This document shows, piece after piece, positions 31,971 to 44,491 of a DNA stretch of 64,000 nt (positions are counted from its first letter, which is position 1; the number at the start of each line of letters is the position of its first letter). The position numbers and the translations under genes are program-made. Below the pieces are notes generated by a model. That model ran no database searches and was not told the DNA's origin. It was given only the letters and a program-made list of their open reading frames with translations. Origin of the DNA: Thozetella sp. PMI_491 (taxonomy: Eukaryota; Ascomycota; Sordariomycetes; Chaetosphaeriales; Chaetosphaeriaceae); contig MU270029.1 of assembly GCA_021432635.1 (NCBI GenBank), positions 124,001 to 188,000 on the forward strand, in the 5' to 3' direction.

Positions 31971-33360
31971 ATGTCCCAGCCGTTCGCGGCCGCTCTCAAG
32001 ATGGCCGAACGAAAGCGCCCGTTTGACCATGCGATGGACTTCATGATGATCGTCACGATGGTGAGCATGGCTTGGTCGGCGAATCTGCCGCATTTCTAAC
32101 CGCTCATTTTCTTGCAGGCTGCCGGCGCATACTATATTATGCAGAACTATGCGGCACCATGGCTAGCATCGCTGCTCGACCCTGACCGCGAGAAGAACGA
32201 GCAGGCAAAGCTGAAGGCGAAGGCCAATTTGCAGAGGATACGACGGCACCGAGAGCAGGAGCGGCAGGCACGGGGAGAGCTGCCGCCTGGCGAGGACTCA
32301 CACGTTCGGCTCGAGGACATCGAACTTAACGAATACGAGAACCGGGTAGCGCTAGAAGTGGTGGCACCGGAGGACATCCCGGTCGGCTTCGACGCCATCG
32401 GTGGCCTGGAGGACATCATCGAGGAGTTGAAGGAGTCCATCATCTACCCGCTCACCATGCCGCACCTCTATTCCCACGGTGGCGCTCTTCTTGCAGCACC
32501 ATCTGGCGTGCTGCTCTACGGGCCGCCGGGCTGCGGCAAGACCATGTTGGCAAAAGCGGTTGCGCATGAGAGTGGGGCCAACTTCATCAATCTGCATATC
32601 TCGACTCTGACGGAGAAGTGGTACGGAGACTCGAACAAGCTCGTTCGAGCCGTATTTTCCCTGGCAACAAAGCTGCAGCCGGCCATCATCTTTATCGACG
32701 AGATCGACGCCGTTTTTGGGACGCGTAGAAGCGACGAGCATGAGGCTAGCGGCATGGTCAAGGCTGAGTGAGTTGGGTCATGGTTGCTCTACACGATGCA
32801 CGAGGGTCCTAACGCGTTACAGATTCATGACTCTCTGGGATGGCCTGACGTCGACGAACTCTTCGGGGACGCCGGCTAGAATAGTGGTGCTCGGTGCTAC
32901 GAATAGGATCAACGACATTGACGAGGCCATCCTCAGGCGAATGCCTAAGCAGTTCCCCGTCCCGTTGCCGGGCACGGAGCAGCGGCGGCGCATCCTTCAA
33001 CTTGTGCTGGGCGACACCAAGCGCGATTCTGATAACTTCGACCTCGACTTCATCGCCAAGGTGACAGCGGGCATGTCAGGGAGCGACATCAAGGAGGCGT
33101 GCAGGGACGCTGCCATGGTACCCATGCGAGAGTACATTCGGGAGCACAGAGCCTCGGGCGCGGCCATGTCGAGCGTGAACCCGGAGCGCGTACGAGGCGT
33201 CCGGACGCAGGACTTCTTCGGGAGGCCGCGGGACGACAAGGTCCTAAGCGACAAGTACGCGAAGCGGCGGGCCAGCGGCGTCAAGGTGCGGACGAAGCCG
33301 TCAGGTGATGACGAGTGGGAAGATGCGGAGGAACAGAATGTTCCTGTGTCACCCGACTAA
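31971..33360 (+). CDS. MSP1: Msp1/ATAD1 AAA ATPase, mitochondrial outer-membrane protein dislocase
   Basis: Hexameric AAA motor anchored in the outer mitochondrial and peroxisomal membranes that pulls out mistargeted tail-anchored proteins. Three exons (31971-32060, 32118-32767, 32823-33360) give 425 residues. A single hydrophobic anchor spans about residues 20-45 and is split by intron 1. GPPGCGKT at 165-172 is Walker A and IFIDEID near 221-227 is Walker B. The aromatic pore loop is KWYGDSNKLV, and the second region of homology appears as GATNRINDIDEAILRRMP. The C-terminus is acidic and extended by some 40 residues compared with yeast. Both introns (57 and 55 nt) have CTAAC branch sites, and intron 2 removal joins MVKAE to FMTLWDGL. 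An internal ATG at codon 11 could also serve as the start. Confidence 0.95.
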
Positions 33361-34627
33361 GGCCCGCCAAAGCCCCGAACGGCGACGAGCCGGTTGGCCA
33401 CGTGTAAAGCTAGCTAATGGATCGAGCCTGCGCTGTGCAGGCTGGGTGTTGGAATGGTCTTGGGGAGACACGGCGTTAGAAGACACGGCACACCACTTTT
33501 TAGGATAGCATGTCCGTTTTGAGCTAGAGGGGGGCGCAGGGCGACGCGAGGGAAGCCCGCCGAGACGAGTCTCCCTGCCTGCGCAATGTAGGGTATATAC
33601 GGTGCTCAAGATAAGGCGTATAATACATAGGATCTCCGGCACCCGCAAGATACCAGATACCTAGACACTAGACCATAGGTGCAGGCCTCGCTGGCCCCTT
33701 TTCTCTGCTACCTGCCCCGTTCGCTCCCCGGCCCCCTTCTTTCCCGCCCCCGACGTTCGCTGGAGCGGAGCCGCCCAATCCGTCGAGCCGGCAGTTGAGG
33801 GTACAGCATTCATCGCAGGCTAGGACCCCTCACGAAAAGAGCGGGCTGATGCGCTGGCCGGAAGGCGTGATGTCTCTCCCGACAGCCGCGACGAATGACG
33901 AATAGCGCATTGCGGGTGCGTCGCCCCAGTCTGGCCTGGCCCCCGTCCTTGTTCCCGTCTCTACGAAGGGACCGGCCAGTATTTGGGAGGGGGCGAAGGG
34001 GAGACCCGCCCGTGCGTGCTTGCCGTCGTTCTTTCACCGCGACTCGGCAGCAGAGTGGATCTCACAAATCTCTCCAGGAAGCTTCCTGAGCACGCCATAG
34101 CTGGCGGCTCCACCGGGCTGCCTTCTAAGCGATAGAGGAGTACATGCACTGTCCAGAAGTCAGCCCGCGGCGCTTCAGGTACTGTAGTAGCAGAAATCCC
34201 GAGTCAGCCGACGACGGAGTCAGAAGAAGGGCGGTCTGGGGGGTTCGCAACGCCTGCAAGGGACGAATTTGATCTTCCCCAGATTCCAGAAGGCGGCGGG
34301 AGGCAGAAGTCGTTCTCAATCTTTCTTCTCCTCTGTTTATCATCTTTTCTTCATCCTATCAATTGCGTTTCCCTACCCAACCCTACGGCCATACAGCCCA
34401 TCAATTGGCCCTGTCTCCCCTCCAGAATCCCCGCCTCCCCGCTCCGGCAAGGCTTTGTGAGGTCACTAGTGCCGCTATCTTTTTATCGCCTTGGGCTCTT
34501 TTTGCCCCGCTACTGCACCTCCCCGAACATCCGCAGTCGGGCGTGGTTCGGAGTCCTTTTCCCTTCTCCTCTTCCTCCGCCCGCAGCAGACCTTCTCTGT
34601 TGACTCACTCACCACGAAAAGCACATC
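33361..34627. other. Intergenic: Msp1 3' region and cystathionine beta-lyase promoter and leader
   Basis: This 1.27-kb stretch has no supported gene. From about 34318 to 34400 and again near 34560 it is strongly pyrimidine-rich, as expected near a fungal transcription start. GAGTCA half-sites lie at 34201-34206 and 34217-34222, and a full TGACTCA lies just before the start codon. Confidence 0.55.
34601..34607 (+). promoter_or_regulatory. TGACTCA (CPC1/GCN4-type site) before cystathionine beta-lyase
   Basis: A perfect GCN4/CPC1 consensus lies 21 bases before the ATG, with two related GAGTCA hexamers about 400 bp upstream. CPC1 induces amino-acid biosynthesis genes on starvation. The perfect copy may fall within the transcribed leader, which weakens the case. 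Confidence 0.3.
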
Positions 34628-36029
34628 ATGGCCTCTCCCGACGGCAGCGGGCCAGCCAGCGCGGCTGCGGCCAAGAAGCCTGCCCCCCGCGTCGACTTAG
34701 ACGGCCACGACCTTCCCCCATCTCCCGCGCCGTCGAGCCCGCCTAACGGCCGGAGGCGCTACGCCCTCGCGACTGAGCTGGTCTACACCGAGACTAAGGA
34801 CCAGTACGGCGCCTCGAGCATCCCCATCTACCAGTCCGCCACCTTCAAGCAGTCGTCTTCTAGCGGTGGTAGCGAGTATGACTACACGCGCTCGGGCAAC
34901 CCTACGCGCACGCACCTGGAGCGCCACCTGGCCAAGATCATGAATGCAACACGCGCCTTGGCCGTCAGCTCCGGCATGGGCGCCTTGGACGTCATCACCC
35001 GTGTGCTGCGGCCCGGCGACGAGGTTATTACTGGCGACGACTTGTACGGCGGCACTAACCGCCTACTCACCTACCTCTCCACCAACATGGGCGTCATCGT
35101 CCACCACGTCGACACCACCACTGTCGCTCGCGTGACTGAGCTGGTCAACAGCAAGACGGCCATGGTGCTACTCGAGACGCCTACCAACCCCCTGATCAAG
35201 ATTGTCGACATCCCCAGCATCGCCCGCGCTGCCCACGAGGCCAACCCCAAGGCCCTCGTCGTCGTGGACAACACTATGCTCTCACCCATGCTGTGCAACC
35301 CGCTCGACCTCGGCGCCGACATCGTGTACGAGTCGGGCACCAAGTACCTGTCTGGTCATCACGACATCATGGCAGGCGTTATCGCCTGCAACGACGCCGC
35401 CATTGGCGACAAGATGTACTTTGTTATTAACAGCACCGGCTGCGGGCTGGGGCCCAACGATTCCTTCCTGCTGATGCGCGGCGTCAAGACGCTCGCGATC
35501 CGCATGGAGAAGCAGCAGGCCAATGCTCAGCGGATCGCCGAGTTCCTCGAGTCCCATGGATTCCGCGTGCGTTACCCGGGCCTCAAGTCGCACCCCCAGT
35601 ACGACCTGCACTGGTCCATTGCCCGCGGCGCTGGCGCTGTGCTGAGCTTCGAGACTGGCGACATCGCGCTGTCGGAGCGCATCGTTGAGGCAGCGCGCCT
35701 TTGGGGCATCAGTGTCAGCTTCGGCTGCGTCAACTCGCTCATCAGCATGCCCTGCCGCATGAGCCACGCGAGCATCGACGCCAAGACCAGGAAGGAGCGG
35801 CAGATGCCCGAGGACATCATCCGGTTGTGTGTAGGCATTGAGGACGTGAACGATCTCATTGATGATCTCTCTCGCGCTGTACGTGACATGATATAGCATC
35901 CTGCTCCCTGTTTTTGAAGTTGCCAGCTAATGAACCAAACAGTTGGTGCAAGCCGGCGCCGTTACCCTGACGCTAGACGGCTTCCACGCAAACGAGGCAG
36001 ACGCGCCAGCAGCTGAGACGGCAGCTTAA
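34628..36029 (+). CDS. STR3: Cystathionine beta-lyase
   Basis: PLP enzyme that splits cystathionine into homocysteine, pyruvate and ammonia on the way to methionine. Two exons (34628-35878, 35943-36029) give 445 residues. The Cys/Met metabolism PLP family is clear: YDYTRSGNPTRTHLE near 84-98, SSGMGALD near 114-121, VVVDNTMLSP near 211-220, and the PLP-binding Lys239 in SGTKYLSGHHDIMAG. TRSGNPTR and the SLISMPCRMSHAS segment fit beta-lyase better than gamma-synthase or gamma-lyase. The first 40 residues are Pro/Ala/Ser-rich and probably flexible. The intron (64 nt, donor GTACGT) is close to the end; splicing gives SRALVQAGAVTLTLDGF as in fungal relatives, while retention would end five codons later. 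Confidence 0.93.
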
Positions 36030-39000
36030 ATGCTTTCATTGGATGTTCAAAAAGGCTCACTACCTCGAAATTATTGGGTGCCGGCGTACAAGGGGTCTTC
36101 ATACAGGGAGCTTGCCAAAATAGGGGCTTGGGTGTGACCATACTGCTCTCCTTTTACCCCCACTTGCAGTATGGACGAAAGAATGAGGGTCATTTTGGGA
36201 CGATTAAGTGCTTCGTCTCCTCGACGACGCAGAAGCAAAGAACCAAACAATACAGTGGACCGGGCTCCTTTCAGAGTCCACCGTACCACATGCTACACCA
36301 TCTCCTCCATCTCCCCCAGCTGGCCACATGCGCTCCCCGTCGTGCTACACATTGTATGCGGGTTTATCAGGCGGACGCGCCCTGCGCCCCTTAGACCACT
36401 GGTCACACATATCATGCAAGAGGGGCAAGGGGGTAGCCAGTGCCTTCAAGTCGGCCAGGAACCCGTCGATGGGGCCCTCGGACGGGAATGGTCTCTAGGT
36501 GTACCACAGGCGTTAGCCTCTCTCTAGTTCTTCCCAACCGGCAGCCAGGAAGGGAGTCCCTACGCATTGTCCCTGACAAGAGTTTCGGTGACAGTGAGGT
36601 TCTCACGGTTCTGCTCGTTATACCAGCGCCAGAACATATCTCCTGGTTTTGCGGGGCGGCTCGGAGCTAGGTAGGGCTCAGGCGTCCGAGGCTGAGGGGC
36701 TGTAGTGTTAATATTGCTAGCGACGCCTGTTGCTCTGTAGAGATAGGCTACATATTAATGCCTCCCTGGGTGTCAACAGGATGAGGACTACAAACCCATG
36801 AGTGGTAGCTGGACGAGAGCTACTGTTGTCTTTTAGATCGCCAGTTGCAGCCATTGTATACTTCTACGGAGCAACCGGCACCGGTGGATGAGCTGCTTCG
36901 TCTTAATAGGTGGCGAACAAGAGAGGTGGGTTAGGATGCTGTCGAGTTCGGCATTCGCTGTATGTTCCAGACCAAACCTCCTACCCATAATCCAGTACTG
37001 GTTGGGCACCCTATTTATACTCGCTCCAGTCTACCCCGGCATGAATGACAAACGCATCGTAGGCCATGTCGGCGTCAGTCCCCCCCCCCGGCCCAGGCTA
37101 GTTCATCTACCAGGGGATGGCCGCCTTCTGGAGGGGCTGCTCCGTTCACAACACGGCCCGTGGGAGTAGGGGGCGATGCTTCTAACGGATCTCACGAGAG
37201 TTTCTAGCGTTTTCAGCTGCCACCCAGCCAAGTATGTACTCCCCCGGCCCCTTCAACCCCGGCCACTTCGCGTCTCCGAGAGCTTCAGGTTACCAAAGAG
37301 GGCTTAATGCTAGTGGTAGCTACCCGCATCGTGAGACGTGCGAGGACATCTTCGGACGAGTAGGAACGTTTGGTCACATTGTGACATCGTGGACTAGATA
37401 ATTCCAGTGCAGGACCCATTGGCGACAGCTCTATTGCTGGCCGCCAAGCACCGCGACCTCCTTGTACGCTTGTTCCACGTCGTGATGGTCTGCAGGTTCG
37501 TCCCTCGTCCACGGAAGGCACGGCTATCTCTCAACGTGAATTCTATTTTAACTCATCGCCGACTCGTCGCCATTGTCCATATCTAGAGCTGTGTCGAGGT
37601 TGTAACTATTAAGGATCGTCGGCGTCTCCGGGAAGAGAAAAATATAAAGAAGCGTCACTTCTAAGATATGGGTGCTCGGTGCAACGTCGTCGCTGCCATC
37701 ATCTTTCTTCTCGCTAGCATGGTTCAGCTGTTGTGAAACCAGCCATGCCTCTCCTTCTCCGGAATCAAAAGGTCCCAATGCCTAAGCGATGTATGCAGAT
37801 GTCAGGTTGCTAAAAGTGCCTCTTCCACCCCCACGGTGTCGTCGATCCGCTCAGCAATCACCAAGATAGGCTATGCTATATATTACCCAGTGCACCCTGG
37901 AGGTTCCTATCTGCGCTAACGACGATCCTCTAATAGTTCTGCGACTCGAATCGCAAGTCTGTCTCCCCCCATCCCGCAGCAAAGCTCGGCTCGGTAAGTT
38001 GGTCGGCTTGCTGTGTGGCTTTCACCGAGCAATCTAGCCCTTCACTTGGTGCTTCCTGTCACGTCGCACCGACCATACCCGGATCATGCCATCCAAGAAG
38101 TCAGCCGCACGTTTGCCTGGCTGTCGAGCACCCGGTGAGGGCGAGCCTCCAGGTCTTTGCAACCCGGTCGCGATTTTGTCTGTTATGCGCGCCGGCAGAT
38201 AAGGGCGGCAGGAGTGTCCATAATAATTTCTACGTCAATATGCCGCCTCTGGCTCTCAGGCCGACGCAGGCCAACCAGTCTCTGTTCAACATGTGCGACC
38301 TCAGCCGGAGGAGACTGATGCGAGTGTCTACCTAGCCCATTCTCTTTCTCAATGCTTATAGAGGTAGGACAGCCTACTGCCATGCAGGCGTCGGGGTATA
38401 ACGGTCAACCCCCCTGCATAGCATCAGTCTATTGACACCAGCATCCATTATCCTCGGATCCAACTCGCGAGATCCACACCATCGAATCGGCTCTTCCATT
38501 TCGATTCGCATCCACCACTGTCCATCACTGTCCGCTTGAGTCTTTGGATTTGTTGCAGAGTCAGACATGCCGTCGACATGAACCAAGGAACTCGGATAGA
38601 TCAACGCTCTTGGACCGCTTGTGAGAAGCCCATGTTGTGAGCCCTCGGGCAGCTGTTCGCTTCTCGTTTCCCCGATGCCAGCGAGTCCGTCGCACATGCC
38701 TGTTCAAGTAGGCTGACCACGAAAGTTCTGGGCAAGCGACGGACACTAGTTCCAAGCATATGTTGCGTAACCTGTTGGTCGCTTGCCCGAGCACGGGGAA
38801 GAAAGTGCTTCTTATTCCGGCTCGATGGGCTGCGCAGGCATGCACATACCCTCAACACCATATGCGCCTTCGTTTATCTCTAAGCCACTACATCTCTTCC
38901 GGAAAGCCCTGTTAACTAGCTTGACGCAAACCTCGAATCTGAAGTGATGGTCCCCCCCCCTTTTTTCAATATGAGACCTTTAACCTGACCTTTCCAACCA

Positions 39001-39636
39001 TCAGTGTAGGTAGCATGAGGAGCGTCTCGGCAACTCTCGATGGGCACGAAGTGCCTCGAGCGTTCCCTTACCATGTCTGTATATGAGCCCGTTTCAGAGC
39101 ACTTCGGGGTGGAAGTGACGCCCGGCGCCCACTGGACACTACCTGACTCTATGCTATCCATCTACGACGCAGCAACCCCTGCACCACAAGCTGCCATCTA
39201 CGCATTAGCTAGCACACAAGATTCTGTAGTTGTTCGCTGATCTAGCCAAAGTGAGCACCGAGATATGCTAGGACTGTGTCTCTTCTGACGTCATGGGCCG
39301 CAAACGGCGCGGCGAATGGATGGTAACTGGCGAAGTAGGCTGAGTTCTTAATCAAGAAGAAGATTCTAGGGCCCCGCTTATGCGAGACGGCAAGGCGCAC
39401 CGGTTCTGCATCCTAAAAAAGTGGTGGCAGAGATGCAAGTTTTGAGAGAGAAAGGCGTCATGTGAAACAATGATACTAGTTGCTAGGAGAGTTATGCTAT
39501 AGTATGGGTGCCGCATCAAACCGCCAACTCCAGATCCCACCCACGCAGAGCGTTCCAGACCGCATGCGTGCCTATATACACGAACAGCCTGCTTCCAAAC
39601 AAAAGAGAAACCGAGGCCATAACCGCGGGGTTTTTT
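36030..39636. other. Gene-poor 3.6-kb block, origin unclear
   Basis: The sequence looks richer in TA steps and poorer in GC than the neighbouring genes and has 9-11 C runs at 37080-37090 and 38952-38960. Two ATG-initiated minus-strand frames are notable, 37778-37548 (76 residues) and 38697-38374 (107 residues), but neither resembles a known protein and codon use does not support either. No terminal repeats or transposase or reverse-transcriptase motifs are visible. It could be decayed, RIP-mutated sequence, which I cannot prove by eye. Confidence 0.45.
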
Positions 39637-41220
39637 TTAATCGAACCGGTCAGGAAGTACGACAGGTGCCACGAGGGTCCAGATATACATGCCGTAGCAA
39701 GCCCAAGAGCAAACAATCTTGACCCAGCTCGCTCCCATGGTCCGTCCAACCGTGGCAAAGTCGCCAGCACTCTTGGTGTCGTCGAAGTTCATGGTCAGGA
39801 GGGTCGCGACCCACGCAGTGGCCAGGAAGAAGATGATGTGGAACATGGCGTAGCTGTATTGCGTGCTCGAGCGCTCGTCGTCGTGTCCTGAGTGTTCACC
39901 AGCTTCGCTGTCATCGTCGTCCGAGAGCAGAGCGTCCGCGGGGAGACTGCCCTCCTCCACGGCGCGGCGGAGCGCTTCGGCCCTCATCTCCCGCCTCTCG
40001 GGCTGGGTGGTAACAAGGCCGTGCTCATCGTCGTCCGAGAGCCGGATCTGTCCCTTGCCAGCCCCGCCCATGCCCAGGCTTTGAGTGGCGGCGCGGGTCG
40101 TGGTGTAGGCGATCGTGAGCATAGTGACGATAGCGCCGATTACGATAGTCGTGGTTCGAGTACCGGCGCCATATCCGAGAGGGTTGCAGCGGTGGTCCTC
40201 GGTCTCATCCGGTTCCATGGACACCGCCGACATGGTCAGATATGTGCAGTAGACGGCAACTATCGCCGCCTGGGGCAAGCCCGACTTGGGGTTGTACTCC
40301 TGGATGACAGGGTGGACGGCAACGACTGAGATAGCCAACCAGAGGAGCAGGTTGATGGTGATGACGGTCTGGTTCATCGAGCAGCCACTGCGGGCGAAGA
40401 AAATGTACTGCAGGATCGTCATGGCGAGAGAGCCGAGGTACATGCCGAGGGTGGAGCTGATCAGGACCCAGCGCCAGACCTTGGAGTCGTGGTCCTCGAT
40501 CTGCGCCAGGCAGTACTCAGCCCAGTTGTGCGCTAGGTCGACCAGAAGGATCAAGCCTAGAATGAGGAACAGCATGGCGGAGAAGAAGGAGATATACTTC
40601 CCCCAGAAGAGGAAGAAGTTGTCCGGGATGAAGAAGGTGAGCACGATGAGGCCGAGCCAGGCGACGATCTTGGGTCCCCAGAAGCCGTTCTGGATGGCTG
40701 CCCGCGGGTTCTTGGACGAGTGGACACCCATGAGGAGCCCGGCGAAGAGGAGATGGAACACGCCGAGCGCAAATCCGATCCGGTGGACGGCGATCCAGCC
40801 ATAACACTGCCCGCTGTCCCCGCAGTTCAGCTTGACGTAGTCTAGGGTGAGGTGCTCGAGCTTCTCGATCGCCCATGGCGTGAGCATAATCCACGATACG
40901 ATCGAATTGACGAGAAGGATGAGGGCGTATGCGATACGTGTTGCGACACTGTTCAGAATCAGGGTTAGCGACGCTGCCGGAGGGGCATCCTCGTTGGTTC
41001 CGGATGGACGGCGGTGACGAACCTGTTTCCGCATTTACCGCAGGCGCTGCAGACCATGGAGCAGGTCGCAGCACCGCAGCAGCTACCGGCGACGGACATC
41101 AACTATGTGCGAACATCGTTAGCAAGACGTCGTCAGGTCCCGGAGGGCGGAGTGTCGGCGCCAACTTACAGTGCCCATGCTCGGCACCGCCAGAAGCGGG
41201 AGCGACAGGAAGCCACCCAT
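39637..41220 (-). CDS. TMS1: SERINC/TMS1 family membrane protein
   Basis: Polytopic endomembrane protein of the serine incorporator family; the proposed role in serine-lipid supply is debated, and newer work on mammalian SERINCs points to lipid scrambling. Three exons (41220-41170, 41102-41023, 40948-39637) give 480 residues with about ten hydrophobic segments. The start MGGFLSLPLLAVPSMGT, the cysteine cluster GSCCGAATCSMVCSACGKC and SVATRIAYALILLVNSIV are the family hallmark. A 90-residue acidic cytosolic loop rich in Asp/Ser lies near 330-400, before the last two TM segments. Splicing places intron 2 within the Ser codon after KCGN. Both introns have CTAAC branch sites. Divergent from the MFS gene with 847 bp between starts. 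Confidence 0.94.
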
Positions 41221-42067
41221 CTTGGAGTCTTTCTATCCACAGTCGCTTTATGCAGTGCAGCCAGCCGCTTCGCGCGAGTCGTCTCAGAGACCGTCGTGTG
41301 CGGTCGCTCGTCGGTTCGATGGGTTGTGTACGCTAGGCAATGCCGCGAGGTTGTTTGGGGGGGTGACGTTGCAGGGTTGAAGGCAGAGGAGCGTCATGAG
41401 GCAACAAAGAGAGGGCCTCGGCGGCTGCGGGTGGGGCCGTGGCGCATGCTCAGATGCCCCGCAGACGGTCTCTGATTGGCCACACAATTCCGCGGGACCT
41501 GGCAAGAGGTTGACCTAGTATTATCCCCGGTATCACCTGCCGCAGTTTTAAAGACCCGGGGGGCGGTCGCCATTGGAAGACGGTGGGATGAACGGCATGC
41601 GGCTTTGCTCGCCGGGTCTTGATGGACTTGGCCCTGCGGAGGACTGCCATCACCCATCTTTGCGCTGCGCTGTCGTGTGTTCAGAACAGCTTCCTCACTG
41701 GGACTAAGTGAGGTACAGAGAAGGCTCCTTTATCGGAGCGGCCAGGTGCCGTGAGCCGACAGGCCAATGAATGAGGGGGGAATTGCTGTGAGACACCATC
41801 CGTCTTCCGCCGGCTCCAGCTTTCCCGTCCAGGGGCTTGCCGATACAGCGAGTCTCAGCCCAAATTCGAGATAAGCCCCCGGCGCCGCCTCTCAACCTTT
41901 CGCGACACCTTTCTAAAGAGCAACGGGGCGACTGCACACTGCATGCAACACAACTACCTGAACCGCCGCCGCACCCCCTGCGACAAGAAATAATTGCCCG
42001 GAGTGGTCGGAATGACACAGCGACGATTCGCAGCATCTGTGTCCTAGAACCCCAGCTTTCTTCCAAA
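41221..42067. promoter_or_regulatory. Divergent promoter region between TMS1 and the MFS gene
   Basis: These 847 bp carry both promoters. A GGGGGGGTGACG stretch lies near 41356. No coding frame is supported. Confidence 0.5.
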
Positions 42068-43975
42068 ATGCTGGAGCACCAGCTCTATCGCGCTCGTGTG
42101 ATATCGAGCGTGGCCGCAACTGTCATCTCCCTTGCCTGCGGTACCAACGTACGGCCCCCTCCCTCCCACATCTGCACCCGATCCCGAGCGCCCGGCAGGA
42201 CTTTGCTGACCGTAGCCGGCTTCTGCTCCTCTTAGTATGTCTACAGCGCATGGGCTCCGCAGTATGCCGACAGGCTGCACCTCACGACGACCGAGAGCAA
42301 CCTAATCGGGTTGGCGGGGAATCTGGGCATGTATACGTTGGGAGTACCGATTGGCATGTTCGTTGACAACCGGGGCACACGGCCGGCCGTCCTGGCCGGA
42401 GCCATACTGCTGGGAATCGGCTACTTCCCCTTCAAGGCCTCGTTCGAGAGCGGCTCGGGGTCGGTGCCGCTGATGTGCTTCTTCTCGTACCTCACTGGCC
42501 TCGGCGGATGCATGGCCTTTGCCGCCTCGGTGAAGACATCGGCTCTGAACTGGCCGCACCATCGGGGCACCGCCACCGCCTTCCCCCTGGCAGCATTCGG
42601 CCTCAGCGCTTTCTTCTTCGCCTCGTTCGGCGGCATCTTCTTCCCAGGCGACACGAGTGACTTCCTCATGCTGCTGGCCGTGGGCACCTTCGGCCTGACC
42701 TTCATAGGCTTCTTCTTCCTCAAGGTGTTCCCGCACACATCGTATCGCCCCGTCCCCGCAGGCCCCGGCATGTCGGGCTCGCAGCAGTTGAAGCGGACTG
42801 CCTCCCAGGAGGATCGGGCCCGGCGCCTTGGAAAAGGTTTCCCGGACGAAGAACCAGGTATGTTGTCCTCCGCACCCGGCACTAGCTACCCCGTCTCCGC
42901 GGCACCTGCTACCCTATTGCAAGTGACCTCCGAGGCCGACCGGGCCGAGTCCTCCATCTCGGGCTCGCGAGGCACCGACGTCGAAAACCCCCCCGCCCCG
43001 ACTCCCTCGAGCGTTCCCCCCGCGCTGGCGGAGGATGAAGACAGGGACGACCACACCGAGACATCATCCCTCATGTCCAAGTCATCATCGCTGCCCGGCG
43101 ATGTTCTGGTACAGAGCAGTGTTGATATGGACCGATCTCACCGTGTAGATATCCGTGGCCTGCAACTGCTCAAGAGCCTCGAGTTCTGGCAGCTCTTCAC
43201 GATTATGGGCATTCTAGCCGGCATTGGACTGATGACCATCAAGTAGGGGTCGCCTTCTCGTTCTTTTCGAAAAGATGTTGGCTAGCTAACAACGTTCGCC
43301 TAGTAACATTGGGCACGATGCTAATGCGCTTTGGAAGCACTACGATGAGTCCGTCTCAGAAGAGTTTCTTGTCCACAGCCAGCAGATGCACGTGTCTATT
43401 TTGTCTGTCGGCAGTTTTATGGGCCGCATGCTGAGCGGTGCGTCCCCTTCTGCCGCTGTACTGCGCACACGCAGTGTACTAACAGCTGCCTAGGTGTTGG
43501 CTCCGACTTCCTCGTCAAGGTTCTCCGAGCTAGCCGGGTATGGTGCCTAGTCATTGCGAGCGGCATCTTCTGCATCGCGCAGCTGTGCGCACTCAATGTC
43601 ACCAACCCGCACTACCTGATCTTCGTATCGAGTCTGTCTGGTCTTGGCTATGGCTTCCTGTTCGGTGGCTTCCCGTCCATCGTGGCCGAGACCTTCGGCA
43701 TTCACGGTCTGTCGCAGAACTGGGGTTTCATGACGCTGAGCCCTATCATCTCGGGCAACATCTTCAACTTGTTCTATGGCATGGTATTTGATGCGCATTC
43801 TATTGTCGGGCCGAATGGCGAGCGCTCGTGCCCGGATGGGCTCCAGTGCTATTGGGCCGCGTACATGGTGACCCTGGGAGCCTGCGGCCTAGGATTCATC
43901 GTCACTTTGCTGGTCATCAGGCACCAGTATTACCAGCGCCTGAGGGAGGAGGGGAAGGGCCCCGCTGAAGATTGA
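42068..43975 (+). CDS. MFS carrier, nodulin-like/MCH1-like
   Basis: Twelve-TM transporter of the major facilitator superfamily, nodulin-like (NFD4) branch that includes yeast Mch1; the substrate is unknown, although Mch1 is a monocarboxylate-permease homologue that does not carry monocarboxylates. Four exons (42068-42148, 42236-43242, 43304-43437, 43494-43975) give 567 residues. Helix 1 ends SLACGTN and continues YVYSAWAPQYADRL after intron 1, a hallmark of the group. LGVPIGMFVDNRGTRP is the loop 2-3 motif. A hydrophilic loop of about 120 residues, rich in Ser and Pro, separates the two six-helix halves. The second half shows SGLGYGFLFGGFPSIVAETFG. All three introns (87, 61, 56 nt) preserve frame and have CTGAC or CTAAC branch sites. 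A vacuolar location is possible but not shown. Confidence 0.9.
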
Positions 43976-44491
43976 GAGCTTCTCGATTTCTAAGGTGCTG
44001 GTCGTAACCTACAAGGTAACGACATTGATCAGACGTGCCAGGTGTGAATGTAGTTGCTTCGTGTTTAGAGACGTCCAGGCGATCATGCCGGGCTGATGGG
44101 GGGTCCTTGTTTTCGGCAGCGACACATTGGGCGGCGTTTTCTTTGTTTTGCTAGGAGTCCCGGATAGACGATTAGAGGGAAAGACTTGGAGGGTCAGACT
44201 CGTAGTGTAGGACCACAAGGTGTTGCCTACACCTGCGTCTCGGCAGTGCACACGCGAGCTCGTGAAATAAACGGCGCTTGTCTAAGTTCTTCTGCGACAA
44301 ATGCGTGCTTCGTGGTCACTGGGTACAAGCGGCGCACGAGAGAATATGCAATTTGCCTAGGCGACTGAAATTCCCACCCAAACTCCGATGCTGAGACCCA
44401 ACTCCAGCCCCCTTTCGATACGAAGTCGACCAAGATGTATAGGAAGGAAAGCCAAGGTCCTGGATTGAGGAGCAATGCGCTTCTGACAAAG
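43976..44491. other. Tail-to-tail intergenic region
   Basis: These 516 bp separate the MFS stop and the Ist1 stop. I see nothing beyond probable 3' UTRs. Confidence 0.55.

Noticed and set aside
37548-37778. 76-codon minus-strand gene
   Set aside because: It starts with ATG but has no recognisable domain and no supporting splice or composition signal, so it is only noted under the gene-poor block.
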